Assembly (NCBI GenBank): GCA_903868455.1
Contig: CAIPVK010000124.1
Coordinates: 1 to 12,339 of the forward strand
Direction of reading: 5' to 3'
DNA from: an uncultured Opitutia bacterium
GTDB taxonomy: Bacteria > Verrucomicrobiota > Verrucomicrobiia > Opitutales > UBA953
Length of the DNA: 12,339 nt
The translations under genes and the position numbers were made by a program. Positions within the stretch are counted from its first letter, which is position 1. Every line of letters begins with the position of its first letter. Below, one piece after another: positions 1-8,412 of the stretch. The notes beneath the pieces were generated by a model. It saw only the letters and a list, made by a program, of their open reading frames with translations, made no database searches and was not told the DNA's origin.

Positions 1-1074
1 CTCCTCGCGGAGGACGAGCGCGAGGGCGAGGTCGAAGAGGTTGTGCGAGCCGACGCCGAGGCGCACGGCCGAGGTGCGGCCGGCGTCCGTCGCCCAGAGC
101 AGCATGCGGCGGAAGTTGGCGTCGACCTCCGCCTTGGTCGCATAGGGCGCCTGCTCCCAGCCGTGGATCTCCGCCTCGACGCGCTCCATCGCGAGGTTGG
201 CGCCCTTGACGAGGCGCACCTTGACGGGCGCGCCGCCCGCGGCGACCCGCGCCTGCGCCCACTCGGTGATGCGGCGCTGGACGAGGTGGGCGTCGGGCAG
301 GTAGGCCTGGAGGACGATGCCCGCGGACAGGCCGCGGAACTCCGGCTCGCCGAGCGTGCGGAGGAAGGCCTCGGCGGTCAGCTCGAGGTCGCGGTACTCC
401 TCCATGTCGAGGTTGACGAACTTGGCCGGGCGGTGGCGCAGGCAGGAGCGGTAGAGCTCGCGCAGGCGCACCTGGATGTCGGCGAGCGAGCGCTCGAAGC
501 CGAGCGACGACACCTGGGAGCAGACCGAGGAGACCTTGACCGAGATGTAGTCGACCTTCGGGTCGGCGAGCAGGCCGAGGTTGGCGCGGAAGCGGCGCCC
601 GGCCTCCTCCTCGCCGAGGATGGCCTCGCCGAGTCGGTTGAGGTTGAGGCGCACGCCCTCGGCGCGGCGGCGGACGATATGGGCGGCGAGCGACGCGGGC
701 TCGGCCGGCAGGATGACGGCCCCGGTCTCGAGGCGCAGGCGCCGCTCGACCTGGGGCATGACGACCCAGGGGAGGAAGGGCGCCGCGGCGGCTCCGGCGG
801 CGAAGAGCGCGCGGTCGGCGGGGCCGAGATAGCGCGGCACGCCGAGGTCGGCGACGACGCCGCGGAGCTGGCGGGCGGCGCCGGCCGAGGTGCCCGGACG
901 AAAGACGCGGTCGCAGAGCGCGAGCGTGGCGGCCTTGCCCGCCGGGTCCTCCATCATGCGCGCGACCTGCGCGAGCGCGCGGGCGTCGGCCGGACGCAGC
1001 CGTCGGCGGGCCTCGGCGAGGAGCTCGGCGGCGAGCCGGACGGCCCTTTCGCCGAGGGTGGAGGGGGATTCCAT
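1..1074 (-). CDS. putA: PutA-type proline dehydrogenase (5' part; gene continues past left edge)
   Basis: Translation of the minus strand from the ATG at 1074 stays open for 358 codons to the window edge and reads as the proline dehydrogenase half of a bifunctional PutA protein. That flavoenzyme oxidises proline to pyrroline-5-carboxylate; a C-terminal aldehyde dehydrogenase half, if present, would make glutamate. Residues 1-140 are an Ala/Arg-rich helical arm. From about residue 143 the FAD barrel signature appears: LNLNRLGEAILGEEEA (143-158), DYISVKVSS (175-183), FVNLDMEEYRDLELT (219-233), GIVLQAYLPD (252-261), VRLVKGANLAMERVEAE (286-302), then SHNLFD (343-348). No ribbon-helix-helix DNA-binding segment is visible at the N terminus, so unlike E. 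coli PutA it is probably not an autogenous repressor. The start is 48 bp after atpC on the same strand. The family call is firm; the bifunctional architecture is inferred because the 3' half is not here. Confidence 0.88.
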   Translation of the reverse strand, partial: MESPSTLGERAVRLAAELLAEARRRLRPADARALAQVARMMEDPAGKAATLALCDRVFRPGTSAGAARQLRGVVADLGVPRYLGPADRALFAAGAAAAPFLPWVVMPQVERRLRLETGAVILPAEPASLAAHIVRRRAEGVRLNLNRLGEAILGEEEAGRRFRANLGLLADPKVDYISVKVSSVCSQVSSLGFERSLADIQVRLRELYRSCLRHRPAKFVNLDMEEYRDLELTAEAFLRTLGEPEFRGLSAGIVLQAYLPDAHLVQRRITEWAQARVAAGGAPVKVRLVKGANLAMERVEAEIHGWEQAPYATKAEVDANFRRMLLWATDAGRTSAVRLGVGSHNLFDLALALVLREE

Positions 1075-1095
1075 GGAGGGGAGGATGGGGACAAC

Positions 1096-1116
1096 GCGGC
1101 GGTTGCCAACCTCCGC
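1096..1116 (-). terminator. Hairpin between atpC and putA (possible weak terminator)
   Basis: The 48-bp atpC-putA gap contains an inverted repeat: arms 1096-1099 and 1113-1116, one A-G mismatch on the transcribed strand, arms 1101-1104 and 1108-1111, and a 3-base loop. That gives eight pairs in the transcript. No T-run follows on the minus strand, so it is not a standard Rho-independent terminator. It may be a processing or stability element at the end of the ATP operon. Confidence 0.4.
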
Positions 1117-1122
1117 CCTCCC

Positions 1123-1551
1123 TCAGTCGGCGCTGCTGGAGGAGCGGCCCTTCGCCATGCGCTGGATGGCGGCGAAGCGGAGCTGTTGCTCGAGCCGGAG
1201 CAGGCCCTCGGGATCCGGATCGCGGGAACCCTTGGCCTCCTCGAGCGCCTGGCGGGCGCGGGCCTCGGCCTGCTCGGCCGCGGCGAGGTCGATCTTGGCG
1301 ACGTCGAGGGCGGCCTCGGTCACGACCGAGACCTTGTCGCCGACGACGCGGACGAAGCCCTGGTCGACGGCGAGGCGCGTGACCTTGCCGCCGAGGGTGA
1401 CGGCGACCTCGCCCGCGGCGATGACCGCGGTGAGGGGGATGTGGCCGGGCAGGATGCCGACCTCGCCGAGCGCGGTGGGCAGGGTCACGCCGTCGGCCGC
1501 GCCCTGGTAGGCGCGGCGGTCGGGGGTGACGATCTCGACCTGGAGGGGCAT
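1123..1551 (-). CDS. atpC: ATP synthase F1 epsilon subunit
   Basis: 142 residues, the usual size for bacterial epsilon. The N-terminal beta-sandwich begins MPLQVEIVTPDRRAYQG and contains the typical GEVGILPGHIPLTAVI stretch (about residues 29-44), followed by the beta strand region through VVGDKVSVVTEAA. The C-terminal part from about residue 86 is an Ala/Glu-rich helical hairpin (AAAEQAEARARQALEEAK), the segment that in other bacteria can extend and inhibit ATP hydrolysis. The subunit sits at the foot of the gamma stalk and contacts the c ring. It is the last gene of the ATP operon, 5 bp behind atpD, so translation is probably coupled. The tail ends in a Ser-rich stretch (SSSSAD), which is not a family feature. 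Confidence 0.97.
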   Translation of the reverse strand: MPLQVEIVTPDRRAYQGAADGVTLPTALGEVGILPGHIPLTAVIAAGEVAVTLGGKVTRLAVDQGFVRVVGDKVSVVTEAALDVAKIDLAAAEQAEARARQALEEAKGSRDPDPEGLLRLEQQLRFAAIQRMAKGRSSSSAD

Positions 1552-1556
1552 GGGGC

Positions 1557-3008
<1,452 letters not shown>

Positions 3009-3036
3009 TGGTAAGGGGTCGGTTGGGGAAAGGGGT

Positions 3037-3915
3037 TCAGGCCTGGGAGGCGCCGGCGGTGAGCTCCAGGATCTCCTGGGTGATGGCGGCCTGGCGGGCC
3101 TTGTTGTACTCGAGGGAGAGCGCGGCGGCGATCTTCTTGGAGTTGTCGGTGGCGGCCTTCATCGCGACCATGCGCGAGCTGTGCTCCGAGGCCTTGGCCT
3201 CGAGCACGGCTTGGTGGACGGCCACCTTGTAGAAGAGGGCGGGCAGGCGCGACAGGATCTCGGGAGCGGAGGGCTCGAAGGCCATGTCGCGCTCGTCGGC
3301 CTCGACCTTGGGCTCGGGCAGGCCGAGCTTCTCGCGCAGGGCGCGGGCCTGGCCGACGAGGTCGTCGGCGGGGAGCAGGCGCTGGAGGCGGGGGGCCTGG
3401 ACGAGCGTGTTCTTGAAGTGGGCGTAGAGCACCTCGACGGTGTCGACCTTGCCCTCGAGGAAGGCCTTGAGCAGGAACTCGGCCGCGGGGCGGACCTCGG
3501 CGAAGGCGGCCTTGTCCGTCACCGGGAAGTCCGCGAGCAGGGTGCGGCCGGCGCGGGCGAGCGACTGGCGGCCCTTGCGGCCGAGCGTCACGAAGGCGGC
3601 GCCGGGGATCTCGAGGGCGGCGCGGAGGAGGTTGCTGTTGAGGGCGCCGCACATGCCCTTGTCGGGCGTGACGATGAGGACGCCGCGCACGCGGACCTCG
3701 CGGCGGGTGAGGAGCGGGTGCTCGAGGCCGCCCGCCTTGGCGGCGGCGGTGTCGAGGATCTCGCCGAGCAGCTCGGCATACTCGCGGCCGGCCTTGGCCG
3801 CGTCCTGCGCCTTCTTCATCTTGGAGGACGCGACGAGCTGCATGGCACGGGTGATCTGACCGGTGCTCTTGACCGACTTGATGCGGTTGCGGATCTCGCG
3901 GAGTCCCTTGGGCAT
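3037..3915 (-). CDS. atpG: ATP synthase F1 gamma subunit (central stalk)
   Basis: 292 residues, normal for bacterial gamma. It is the rotating shaft inside the alpha3beta3 head that couples c-ring rotation to catalysis. The N-terminal helix is highly typical: MPKGLREIRNRIKSVKSTGQ and then ITRAMQLVASSKMKKAQ. The middle Rossmann-like region includes LIVTPDKGMCGALNSNLLRA (about residues 80-99). The C-terminal helix ends SLEYNKARQAAITQEILEL, the other half of the shaft coiled coil. The ATG at 3915 is fixed by homology. It lies 34 bp after atpA and 28 bp before atpD. The leader is almost pure C and G (GACCCCCGCCCGCCCCCGCC), with no GGAG-type ribosome binding site. Confidence 0.97.
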   Translation of the reverse strand: MPKGLREIRNRIKSVKSTGQITRAMQLVASSKMKKAQDAAKAGREYAELLGEILDTAAAKAGGLEHPLLTRREVRVRGVLIVTPDKGMCGALNSNLLRAALEIPGAAFVTLGRKGRQSLARAGRTLLADFPVTDKAAFAEVRPAAEFLLKAFLEGKVDTVEVLYAHFKNTLVQAPRLQRLLPADDLVGQARALREKLGLPEPKVEADERDMAFEPSAPEILSRLPALFYKVAVHQAVLEAKASEHSSRMVAMKAATDNSKKIAAALSLEYNKARQAAITQEILELTAGASQA

Positions 3916-3949
3916 GGGCGGGGGCGGGCGGGGGTCGGGTCGGCCCTTA

Positions 3950-5476
3950 TCAGGCCTTGAAGGTGCGCTTCCAGGCCTCGCAGGCGGCCTTGAGCTCGGC
4001 GGCGCCGGCGTCGTCGATCTTGTCGCCGCCGCGGATCTTGGCGAGGACGCCGGGCTTGGCGGCCTCGAGGGCGGCCTGCAGGCCGGCGGCGGCGGCGGTG
4101 ACGGACTTGACGGGGACGTCGGCGAAGAAGCCGTTTTGCATCGCCCAGATGAGGGCGACCTGGATCTCGGCGGACTTGGGCGCGTTGGGGGGCTGCTTGA
4201 ACAGCTCCACGAAGCGGTCGCCCTTGTCGAGGATGCCCTTGGTCTGGGCGTCGAGGTCGGAGCCGAACTGGGCGAAGGCGGCCAGCTCGCGGTACTGGGC
4301 GAGCTCGCCCTTCACCTTGCCGGCGACCTGCTTGAAGGCCTTGATCTGGGCGGCGGAGCCGACGCGCGAGACGGAGAGGCCGACGGAGACGGCGGGGCGG
4401 ATGCCCTGGTTGAAGAGGTCGGTCTGCAGGAAGACCTGGCCGTCGGTGATGGAGATGACGTTGGTCGGGACGTAGGCCGAGACGTCGCCCGCCTGGGTCT
4501 CGATGATGGGCAGCGCGGTGAGCGAGCCCTTGCCGGCGAGGCGCGCGGAGCGCTCGAGCAGGCGGGAGTGCAGGTAGAAGACGTCGCCGGGGTAGGCCTC
4601 GCGGCCCGAGGGGCGCTTGAGGATGAGGGAGATCTGGCGGTAGGCCGCGGCGTGCTTCGAGAGGTCGTCGTAGACGATGAGGGCGTCGTGGCCGTTCTCC
4701 ATGAACCACTCGCCGATGGCGGTGCCGGAGAAGGGCGCGAAGACCTGGTTGGCCGCGTTGTCGGCCGCGGGGGCGGTGACGATGACGCAGAACTCCATGG
4801 CGCCGGCCTTCTCGAGCGTGCCGATGGTGCGGGCGATGGAGGAGTTCTTGGCGCCGACCGCGACGTAGATGGAGTAGACGGGGCGGAACTTGGGGTCGCC
4901 GGAGGCGAGGCCGACGCGGTTGGCGTTGGCCTGGTTGATGATGGTGTCGACGGCGATGGTGGTCTTGCCGGTGGCGCGGTCGCCGATGATGAGCTCGCGC
5001 TGGCCGCGGCCGATGGGGATCATGGCGTCGATGGCCATGATGCCCGTCTGCATGGGCTGGTCGACGGACTTGCGGGGCGTGATGCCGGGGGCGATCTTCT
5101 CGACGGGGTAGCGCTCGGTGGCGGCGACGGGGCCCTTGCCGTCCACGGGGTTGCCGAGGGCGTCGACCACGCGGCCGAGGAGTCCCTTGCCGACGGGGAC
5201 GGAGAGGAGGCGGCCGGTGGTCTTGGCCTGCATGCCCTCCTTCAGGGAGGAGATGTCGCCCATGACGACGCAGCCGACGGTGTCCTCGGCGAGGTTGAGG
5301 GCGACGCCCATCAGGCCTCCGGGGAACTCCACCATCTCGTTCATCATGACGCCGGAGAGGCCCTCGACGGCGGCGACGCCGTCCGCGAGGGAGACGATGG
5401 TGCCGACGTTGGACTTGCCCGCGCGGGCGTCGAGGCCGGCGATGGCCTGCTGGATCTGGTCGATGACGTTGCTCAT
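3950..5476 (-). CDS. atpA: ATP synthase F1 alpha subunit
   Basis: 508 residues, full length. This is the non-catalytic nucleotide-binding subunit of the F1 head. The N-terminal region binds delta, followed by the barrel (GTIVSLADGVAAVEGL, 25-40). Walker A is GDRATGKT (165-172) and Walker B ALIVYDD (265-271). The arginine finger that reaches the neighbouring beta site is R371 in SVSRVGSAAQ. The stretch ISITDGQVFLQTDLFNQGIR (341-360) is also diagnostic. Most family members have Gln at the fourth Walker A position (GDRQTGKT); here it is Ala. The ATG at 5476 gives the expected N terminus. The gene is 40 bp downstream of atpH, with a C/T-rich leader containing CCCTTCC-like repeats and no Shine-Dalgarno. 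Confidence 0.98.
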   Translation of the reverse strand: MSNVIDQIQQAIAGLDARAGKSNVGTIVSLADGVAAVEGLSGVMMNEMVEFPGGLMGVALNLAEDTVGCVVMGDISSLKEGMQAKTTGRLLSVPVGKGLLGRVVDALGNPVDGKGPVAATERYPVEKIAPGITPRKSVDQPMQTGIMAIDAMIPIGRGQRELIIGDRATGKTTIAVDTIINQANANRVGLASGDPKFRPVYSIYVAVGAKNSSIARTIGTLEKAGAMEFCVIVTAPAADNAANQVFAPFSGTAIGEWFMENGHDALIVYDDLSKHAAAYRQISLILKRPSGREAYPGDVFYLHSRLLERSARLAGKGSLTALPIIETQAGDVSAYVPTNVISITDGQVFLQTDLFNQGIRPAVSVGLSVSRVGSAAQIKAFKQVAGKVKGELAQYRELAAFAQFGSDLDAQTKGILDKGDRFVELFKQPPNAPKSAEIQVALIWAMQNGFFADVPVKSVTAAAAGLQAALEAAKPGVLAKIRGGDKIDDAGAAELKAACEAWKRTFKA

Positions 5477-5516
5477 TGAAGGAAGGGTTGGGAAGGGGGT
5501 TGGGGGGAGAGGGGGG

Positions 5517-5915
5517 TCAGGCGGCGAGGGAGCGCTCGAGGCGCTCGAGGCGTCCCAGCGCGGTCAGGTCGAGGACGTCGTCGCCGACGCGCGCGCGCAA
5601 GCCGGCGAGGAGGGAGTCGTCACGCCGGGCGACGGGGCGGAGGGGGCGACCGGCGGCGCGGGAAAGGGCGGCGGCGATGGCGGCCAAGGCCTCGGGGGCG
5701 AGGGGACCGGCGTGCTCCACGCGGACCTCGGATCGGACGACCTCGCGACGGACGGCTGAGAGATAGGCCTTGAGCACGGGGCGAAGCTCGTGGGCGGGGC
5801 GTGACTTGGCCAGCGCGCCCAGCACGGCGCCGACGCGCTCGGCGGAGACGGCGCCGCCCTCCAGGGAGAGGGCGAGGAGGCGCTTGGCCTCGGCGCGGGC
5901 GGCGGCGGGGGACAT
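5517..5915 (-). CDS. atpH: ATP synthase delta subunit (short form)
   Basis: 132 residues against about 175-185 in most bacteria. Delta joins the b stalk to the top of the F1 head. The C-terminal half is recognisable: SEVRVEHAGPLAPEALAAI, then the strand region RDDSLLAGLRARVGDDVLD (residues about 99-117) and the final LGRLERLERSL helix, matching family positions such as GG.I.RIGD.VID...RLERL. The N-terminal helical domain, normally about 105 residues, is cut to about 55, from AAARAEAKRLLALSLEGG to roughly LKAYLSAVRREV. The ATG at 5915 is 2 bp after the atpF stop; any earlier start would overlap atpF. The tight spacing suggests translational coupling. The identity is supported as much by operon position as by sequence. 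Confidence 0.9.
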   Translation of the reverse strand: MSPAAARAEAKRLLALSLEGGAVSAERVGAVLGALAKSRPAHELRPVLKAYLSAVRREVVRSEVRVEHAGPLAPEALAAIAAALSRAAGRPLRPVARRDDSLLAGLRARVGDDVLDLTALGRLERLERSLAA

Positions 5916-5917
5916 GG

Positions 5918-6460
5918 TCAGTTGGCGAGGGCCTTGGCGGCGGCCTCGTTGACGCGCGCCTTGGCGGCGTCGTCGAGCGACTGGTCGATGACCTTGGCGG
6001 TGGTGGCGACGACGAGGCGGGCGACCTCGGCGCGGACCTCGGCGAGCATCTTGGCGCGCTCGGACTCGAGCGCGGCCTGGCCGCGGCGCAGGACCTCGGC
6101 GGCCTCGGCGGCGGCGGCGGCCTTGGCGGCCTCGACGGTCTTCTGGGCGGTGGCGGCGGCCTGGGTCACCAAGGCGGCGGCCTCCTGGGAGGCCTGGGTG
6201 AGGATCGCCTCGCGGCGGCGCTCGGCCTCGGCCTTGGCCTCGGCGGCGGCCTTGGCGTCGGCCAAGCCCTTCTCGATGAGGGCGGTGCGTTGCTCGAGCT
6301 GGCCGAGGGCGGGCTTGACCGCGAAACGGTAGAGGACGAACGCAAGCAGGCTGAAGTTGACGACCTGGGCGAGGAAGTGGGGCAGGTCGACGCCGAACTT
6401 GTCGGCCAGGACGGTGATCTTGGAGTCCGACGCGGCGAGGGCGAGGGGAAGGAGGCTCAT
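5918..6460 (-). CDS. atpF: ATP synthase Fo b subunit
   Basis: 180 residues. The b subunit is the membrane-anchored peripheral stalk that holds the alpha3beta3 head still. One membrane span lies at about residues 28-46 (HFLAQVVNFSLLAFVLYRF), followed by the family-typical AVKPALGQLEQR. The rest is a long Ala/Glu/Lys-rich coiled coil (about 58-160) that would dimerise. The first ten residues (MSLLPLALAA) are hydrophobic and could act as a short membrane-targeting segment. The start at 6460 follows the conserved gene length. It is separated from atpE by 66 bp containing a GC-rich hairpin with a T-run, and it abuts atpH (2-bp gap). No second b-type gene (b prime) is present. Confidence 0.96.
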   Translation of the reverse strand: MSLLPLALAASDSKITVLADKFGVDLPHFLAQVVNFSLLAFVLYRFAVKPALGQLEQRTALIEKGLADAKAAAEAKAEAERRREAILTQASQEAAALVTQAAATAQKTVEAAKAAAAAEAAEVLRRGQAALESERAKMLAEVRAEVARLVVATTAKVIDQSLDDAAKARVNEAAAKALAN

Positions 6461-6480
6461 GAGGGGAAGGGTGTGATCCG

Positions 6481-6518
6481 AAAAAAGGGGAGCGGCGGGC
6501 CCCGGGAGGAGCCCGCCG
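6481..6518 (-). terminator. Intercistronic hairpin plus T6 between atpE and atpF (attenuator or RNA stabiliser)
   Basis: On the transcribed minus strand an 8-bp perfect GC stem (arms 6511-6518 and 6493-6500, CGGCGGGC paired with GCCCGCCG) has a 10-base loop. CTCCCC and six T residues (6486-6481) follow. This is the layout of an intrinsic terminator, but with a longer than usual spacer before the T-run. Because atpF, H, A, G, D and C lie downstream without another obvious promoter, it is more likely a partial terminator or a 3' stabiliser of an atpB-atpE message than a full stop. Confidence 0.6.
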
Positions 6519-6526
6519 CCGTGACG

Positions 6527-6727
6527 TCAGGTCAGGAAGATCGCGTAGAACGCGACGGCTTCGGCGAGCGCCATGCCCAGGATGGACTGGACGAGGATCT
6601 TGCCCGAGGCCTCCGGGTTGCGACCGACCGACTCGACGGCCTTGGCACCGACCATGCCGACGCCGATGGCGGCGGCGAAGCAGCCGACGGCGGCGGGGAG
6701 GGAACCGGTGATTTCAGCGAGGATCAT
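6527..6727 (-). CDS. atpE: ATP synthase Fo c subunit (proteolipid ring)
   Basis: 66 residues forming two membrane helices joined by a polar loop. Many copies build the rotating ring. Helix 1 carries a glycine-rich packing stretch (AAAIGVGMVGAKA, 18-30). The loop has the diagnostic RNP (36-38), and helix 2 carries the ion-binding carboxylate E56 in LGMALAEAVAFYAIFL. The residue after E56 is Ala, and the Gln plus Ser/Thr ligands typical of sodium-type rings are not evident, so a proton-driven ring is expected. The ATG at 6727 gives a normal c subunit. The leader (AACCCCAAACCCAAAACCAC) has no Shine-Dalgarno. A hairpin follows the stop within 9 bp. Confidence 0.97.
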   Translation of the reverse strand: MILAEITGSLPAAVGCFAAAIGVGMVGAKAVESVGRNPEASGKILVQSILGMALAEAVAFYAIFLT

Positions 6728-6805
6728 GTGGTTTTGGGTTTGGGGTTTTCTCGGGCTCGCCGCATGGGGAATTCCCAGCAGGTCGCGGGCCGCGAAAGGA
6801 AGGTT

Positions 6806-7666
6806 TCAGTGGGCGTGCTCGTCGTCGTGACCGCCCTCGTGGTTGCAGATAAGGCCGATGTAGACGGCCGAGAGGAGCGTGAAGACGAAGGCTTGGATCA
6901 GGCCGACCAGCACCTCGAGCATCGCGGCCACCGCCGGGATGACGACGGGGGCGATGCCGCCGAGGGCGTGGATCAGGTTCTCGCCGCCGAAGACGTTTCC
7001 GTAGAGGCGGAAGGACAGGGAGATGAGGCGGAACAGGATGGAGACGACCTCGATGCCTCCCACCGCGAGGAAGATGAAGCTGAGCAGGAGCCACATCACC
7101 AGCCCGATCTCCCGCTTGTCGGCCTTGTTGCCGAAGAGGTCGTGGGCGAGGACCTTGATGCCGGCGTAGCGCAGAACGAAATAGGTCCAGAAACCGAAGG
7201 AAAGCACGCTCAGCGCGAGGGTGGTGTTGAGATCGGAGTTGGCGGGTCGGATGAGGTCGATCCACGTCGCCGCATGCCCGTCTCCGGGCGCCGCGGCCTG
7301 GGCGAACTTGAGAGTCCCGACGCCGGGAAGCAGGCCGCTCCAGTTCATCAGCAGGATGAAGACGAAGAAGCCGCAGAGGATGGGGAAGGTCTTGCCGATC
7401 ATCCGCTTGCCGACGATGGGCTCGAGGGTGTCCCTGAGGCCCACCGCGAGACCCTCCACCACGGACTGACCCTTGCCCGGGACGAGCTTGGGCGTGCCCA
7501 CGGCGAGGCGGACGCCGAGGATGATGAGCAGGCCGATGATCCAGGTCGTCACCACCGAGTTTGTCAGGGGAAGACCGAGGATCTCGACGCCAAGGTCGGT
7601 CGCCTTAGGGGACACCGCCGCCGGGAGGACGGCGGGGAGGAGGAACATGGCGGGCGAAAGGCGCAT
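6806..7666 (-). CDS. atpB: ATP synthase Fo a subunit
   Basis: 286 residues, an integral membrane protein forming the two proton half-channels against the c ring. It has several hydrophobic spans (for example about 39-55, 95-115, 149-166, 187-204 and 248-274). The essential arginine is R220 in ISLSFRLYGNVFGGENL, and the last span GLIQAFVFTLLSAVYIG (255-271) is typical. The first 18 residues (MRLSPAMFLLPAVLPAAV) look like a signal or first hydrophobic segment; the Met at residue 7 is an alternative start. The tail is His/Asp-rich (NHEGGHDDEHAH). It is the first gene of the operon; no atpI precedes it. It is 78 bp from atpE, and that gap shows no clear terminator. Confidence 0.97.
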   Translation of the reverse strand: MRLSPAMFLLPAVLPAAVSPKATDLGVEILGLPLTNSVVTTWIIGLLIILGVRLAVGTPKLVPGKGQSVVEGLAVGLRDTLEPIVGKRMIGKTFPILCGFFVFILLMNWSGLLPGVGTLKFAQAAAPGDGHAATWIDLIRPANSDLNTTLALSVLSFGFWTYFVLRYAGIKVLAHDLFGNKADKREIGLVMWLLLSFIFLAVGGIEVVSILFRLISLSFRLYGNVFGGENLIHALGGIAPVVIPAVAAMLEVLVGLIQAFVFTLLSAVYIGLICNHEGGHDDEHAH

Positions 7667-7776
7667 GCAAGGGAAGGTAAGGTGAAGGAGAGCGGCCGAA
7701 TGCGGTCAATGCCGCGGTTAAATCCCCCTATCACAGTAAGCGCGAGAAGGGGTTTGCTATTAGCGAATCTTATGAA
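7667..7776 (-). promoter_or_regulatory. atpB leader: ATP operon leader and probable promoter region
   Basis: This 110-bp gap between the pdxH stop and the atpB start is the most AT-rich stretch of the bacterial part, and it is the only plausible place for the ATP operon promoter. It contains TAATAG-, TGTGATAGG- and ATTTAACC-like elements but no convincing -35/-10 pair. A bulged inverted repeat (AAATCCCC near 7720 against GGGGTTT near 7750) could be a weak end signal for pdxH. A small GCGG/CCGC hairpin (7702-7705 and 7712-7715) would fold in the atpB leader. The last 26 bases before atpB are C/T-rich. Confidence 0.4.
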
Positions 7777-8412
7777 TCAAGGCTGAAGACGCTTCACCGA
7801 CCAACCCCCGGCTGACCGCTCGTAGAGGAAGCGGTCGTGGAGGCGGCTGGGGCGACCCTGCCAGAATTCGAGGGCCTCGGGGATGAGTCGGAGTCCACCC
7901 CAGTTCTCGGGCACGGGAATCTCCCCCTCGGGGAATCGCGCCTGGACCTCGGCGAAGGCGCGCTCGAGGTCGGCCCGGCTGGCGATGGGACGGCTTTGGC
8001 GCGAGGCCCAGGCGCCGAGCTGGCTGTTGCGGGGGCGGGATCGGAAATAGGTCGCGGTCTCCTCGGCGGATACGGGCTCGACGCGGCCGCGGACGTGGAC
8101 CTGGCGCTCGAGGTCGACCCAGGGGAAGGTGATCGAGGCGCGGGGGTTGGCGACGAGGTCGAGGGCCTTGTCGCTCCCGAGGTTGGTGAAGAAGGTGAAG
8201 CCGCGGGCGTCGAAGGCCTTGAGCAGGACCACGCGCGAGGCGGGCGAGCCGTCGCCGCCCGCGGTGGCGAGGACGAGCGCGTTGGGCTCGCGGATCCCGG
8301 CGTCGCAGGCCTGCTTGAACCAGAAGCGGAACTGGTCGACGGGGTCGGGGGCGAGCTCGTGCGCGTCCAGACCGTGGTCGGCGTACTCGCGGCGGAGGCC
8401 TTGGATATCCAT
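7777..8412 (-). CDS. pdxH: Pyridoxamine/pyridoxine 5'-phosphate oxidase
   Basis: 211 residues, a full-length FMN-dependent oxidase that makes pyridoxal 5'-phosphate from pyridoxine or pyridoxamine 5'-phosphate in the cytoplasm. Recognisable blocks in order: LRREYADHGL (6-15), RVVLLKAFD with the FMN phosphate contacts (60-68), FFTNLGSDKA (74-83), FPWVDLERQVHVRG (96-109), YFRSRPRNSQLGAWAS (122-137), EFWQGRPSRLHDRFLY (182-197) and a C-terminal VKRLQP. The RLHDR block holds the substrate-binding Arg and His. I prefer the ATG at 8412 (MDIQGLRREY); an in-frame ATG at 8421 adds three residues. Neither has a strong ribosome binding site. It is divergent from rsmE and lies upstream of the ATP operon, probably as its own unit. 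Confidence 0.95.
   Translation of the reverse strand: MDIQGLRREYADHGLDAHELAPDPVDQFRFWFKQACDAGIREPNALVLATAGGDGSPASRVVLLKAFDARGFTFFTNLGSDKALDLVANPRASITFPWVDLERQVHVRGRVEPVSAEETATYFRSRPRNSQLGAWASRQSRPIASRADLERAFAEVQARFPEGEIPVPENWGGLRLIPEALEFWQGRPSRLHDRFLYERSAGGWSVKRLQP

Noticed and set aside
6767..6776. Perfect 10-bp palindrome GGGAATTCCC between atpB and atpE
   Set aside because: Single, short, with no loop for a hairpin and no partner copy. It could be a protein site but nothing else supports it.
5801..7786. Long plus-strand open frame (661 codons) opposite atpH, atpF, atpE and atpB
   Set aside because: It is antisense to confidently identified genes, low-complexity Gly/Asp/Glu-rich, and typical of stop-free shadow frames in GC-rich DNA. 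Similar frames opposite atpA (3863-5479), atpD (1656-3014) and putA/atpC (43-1638) were dropped for the same reason.
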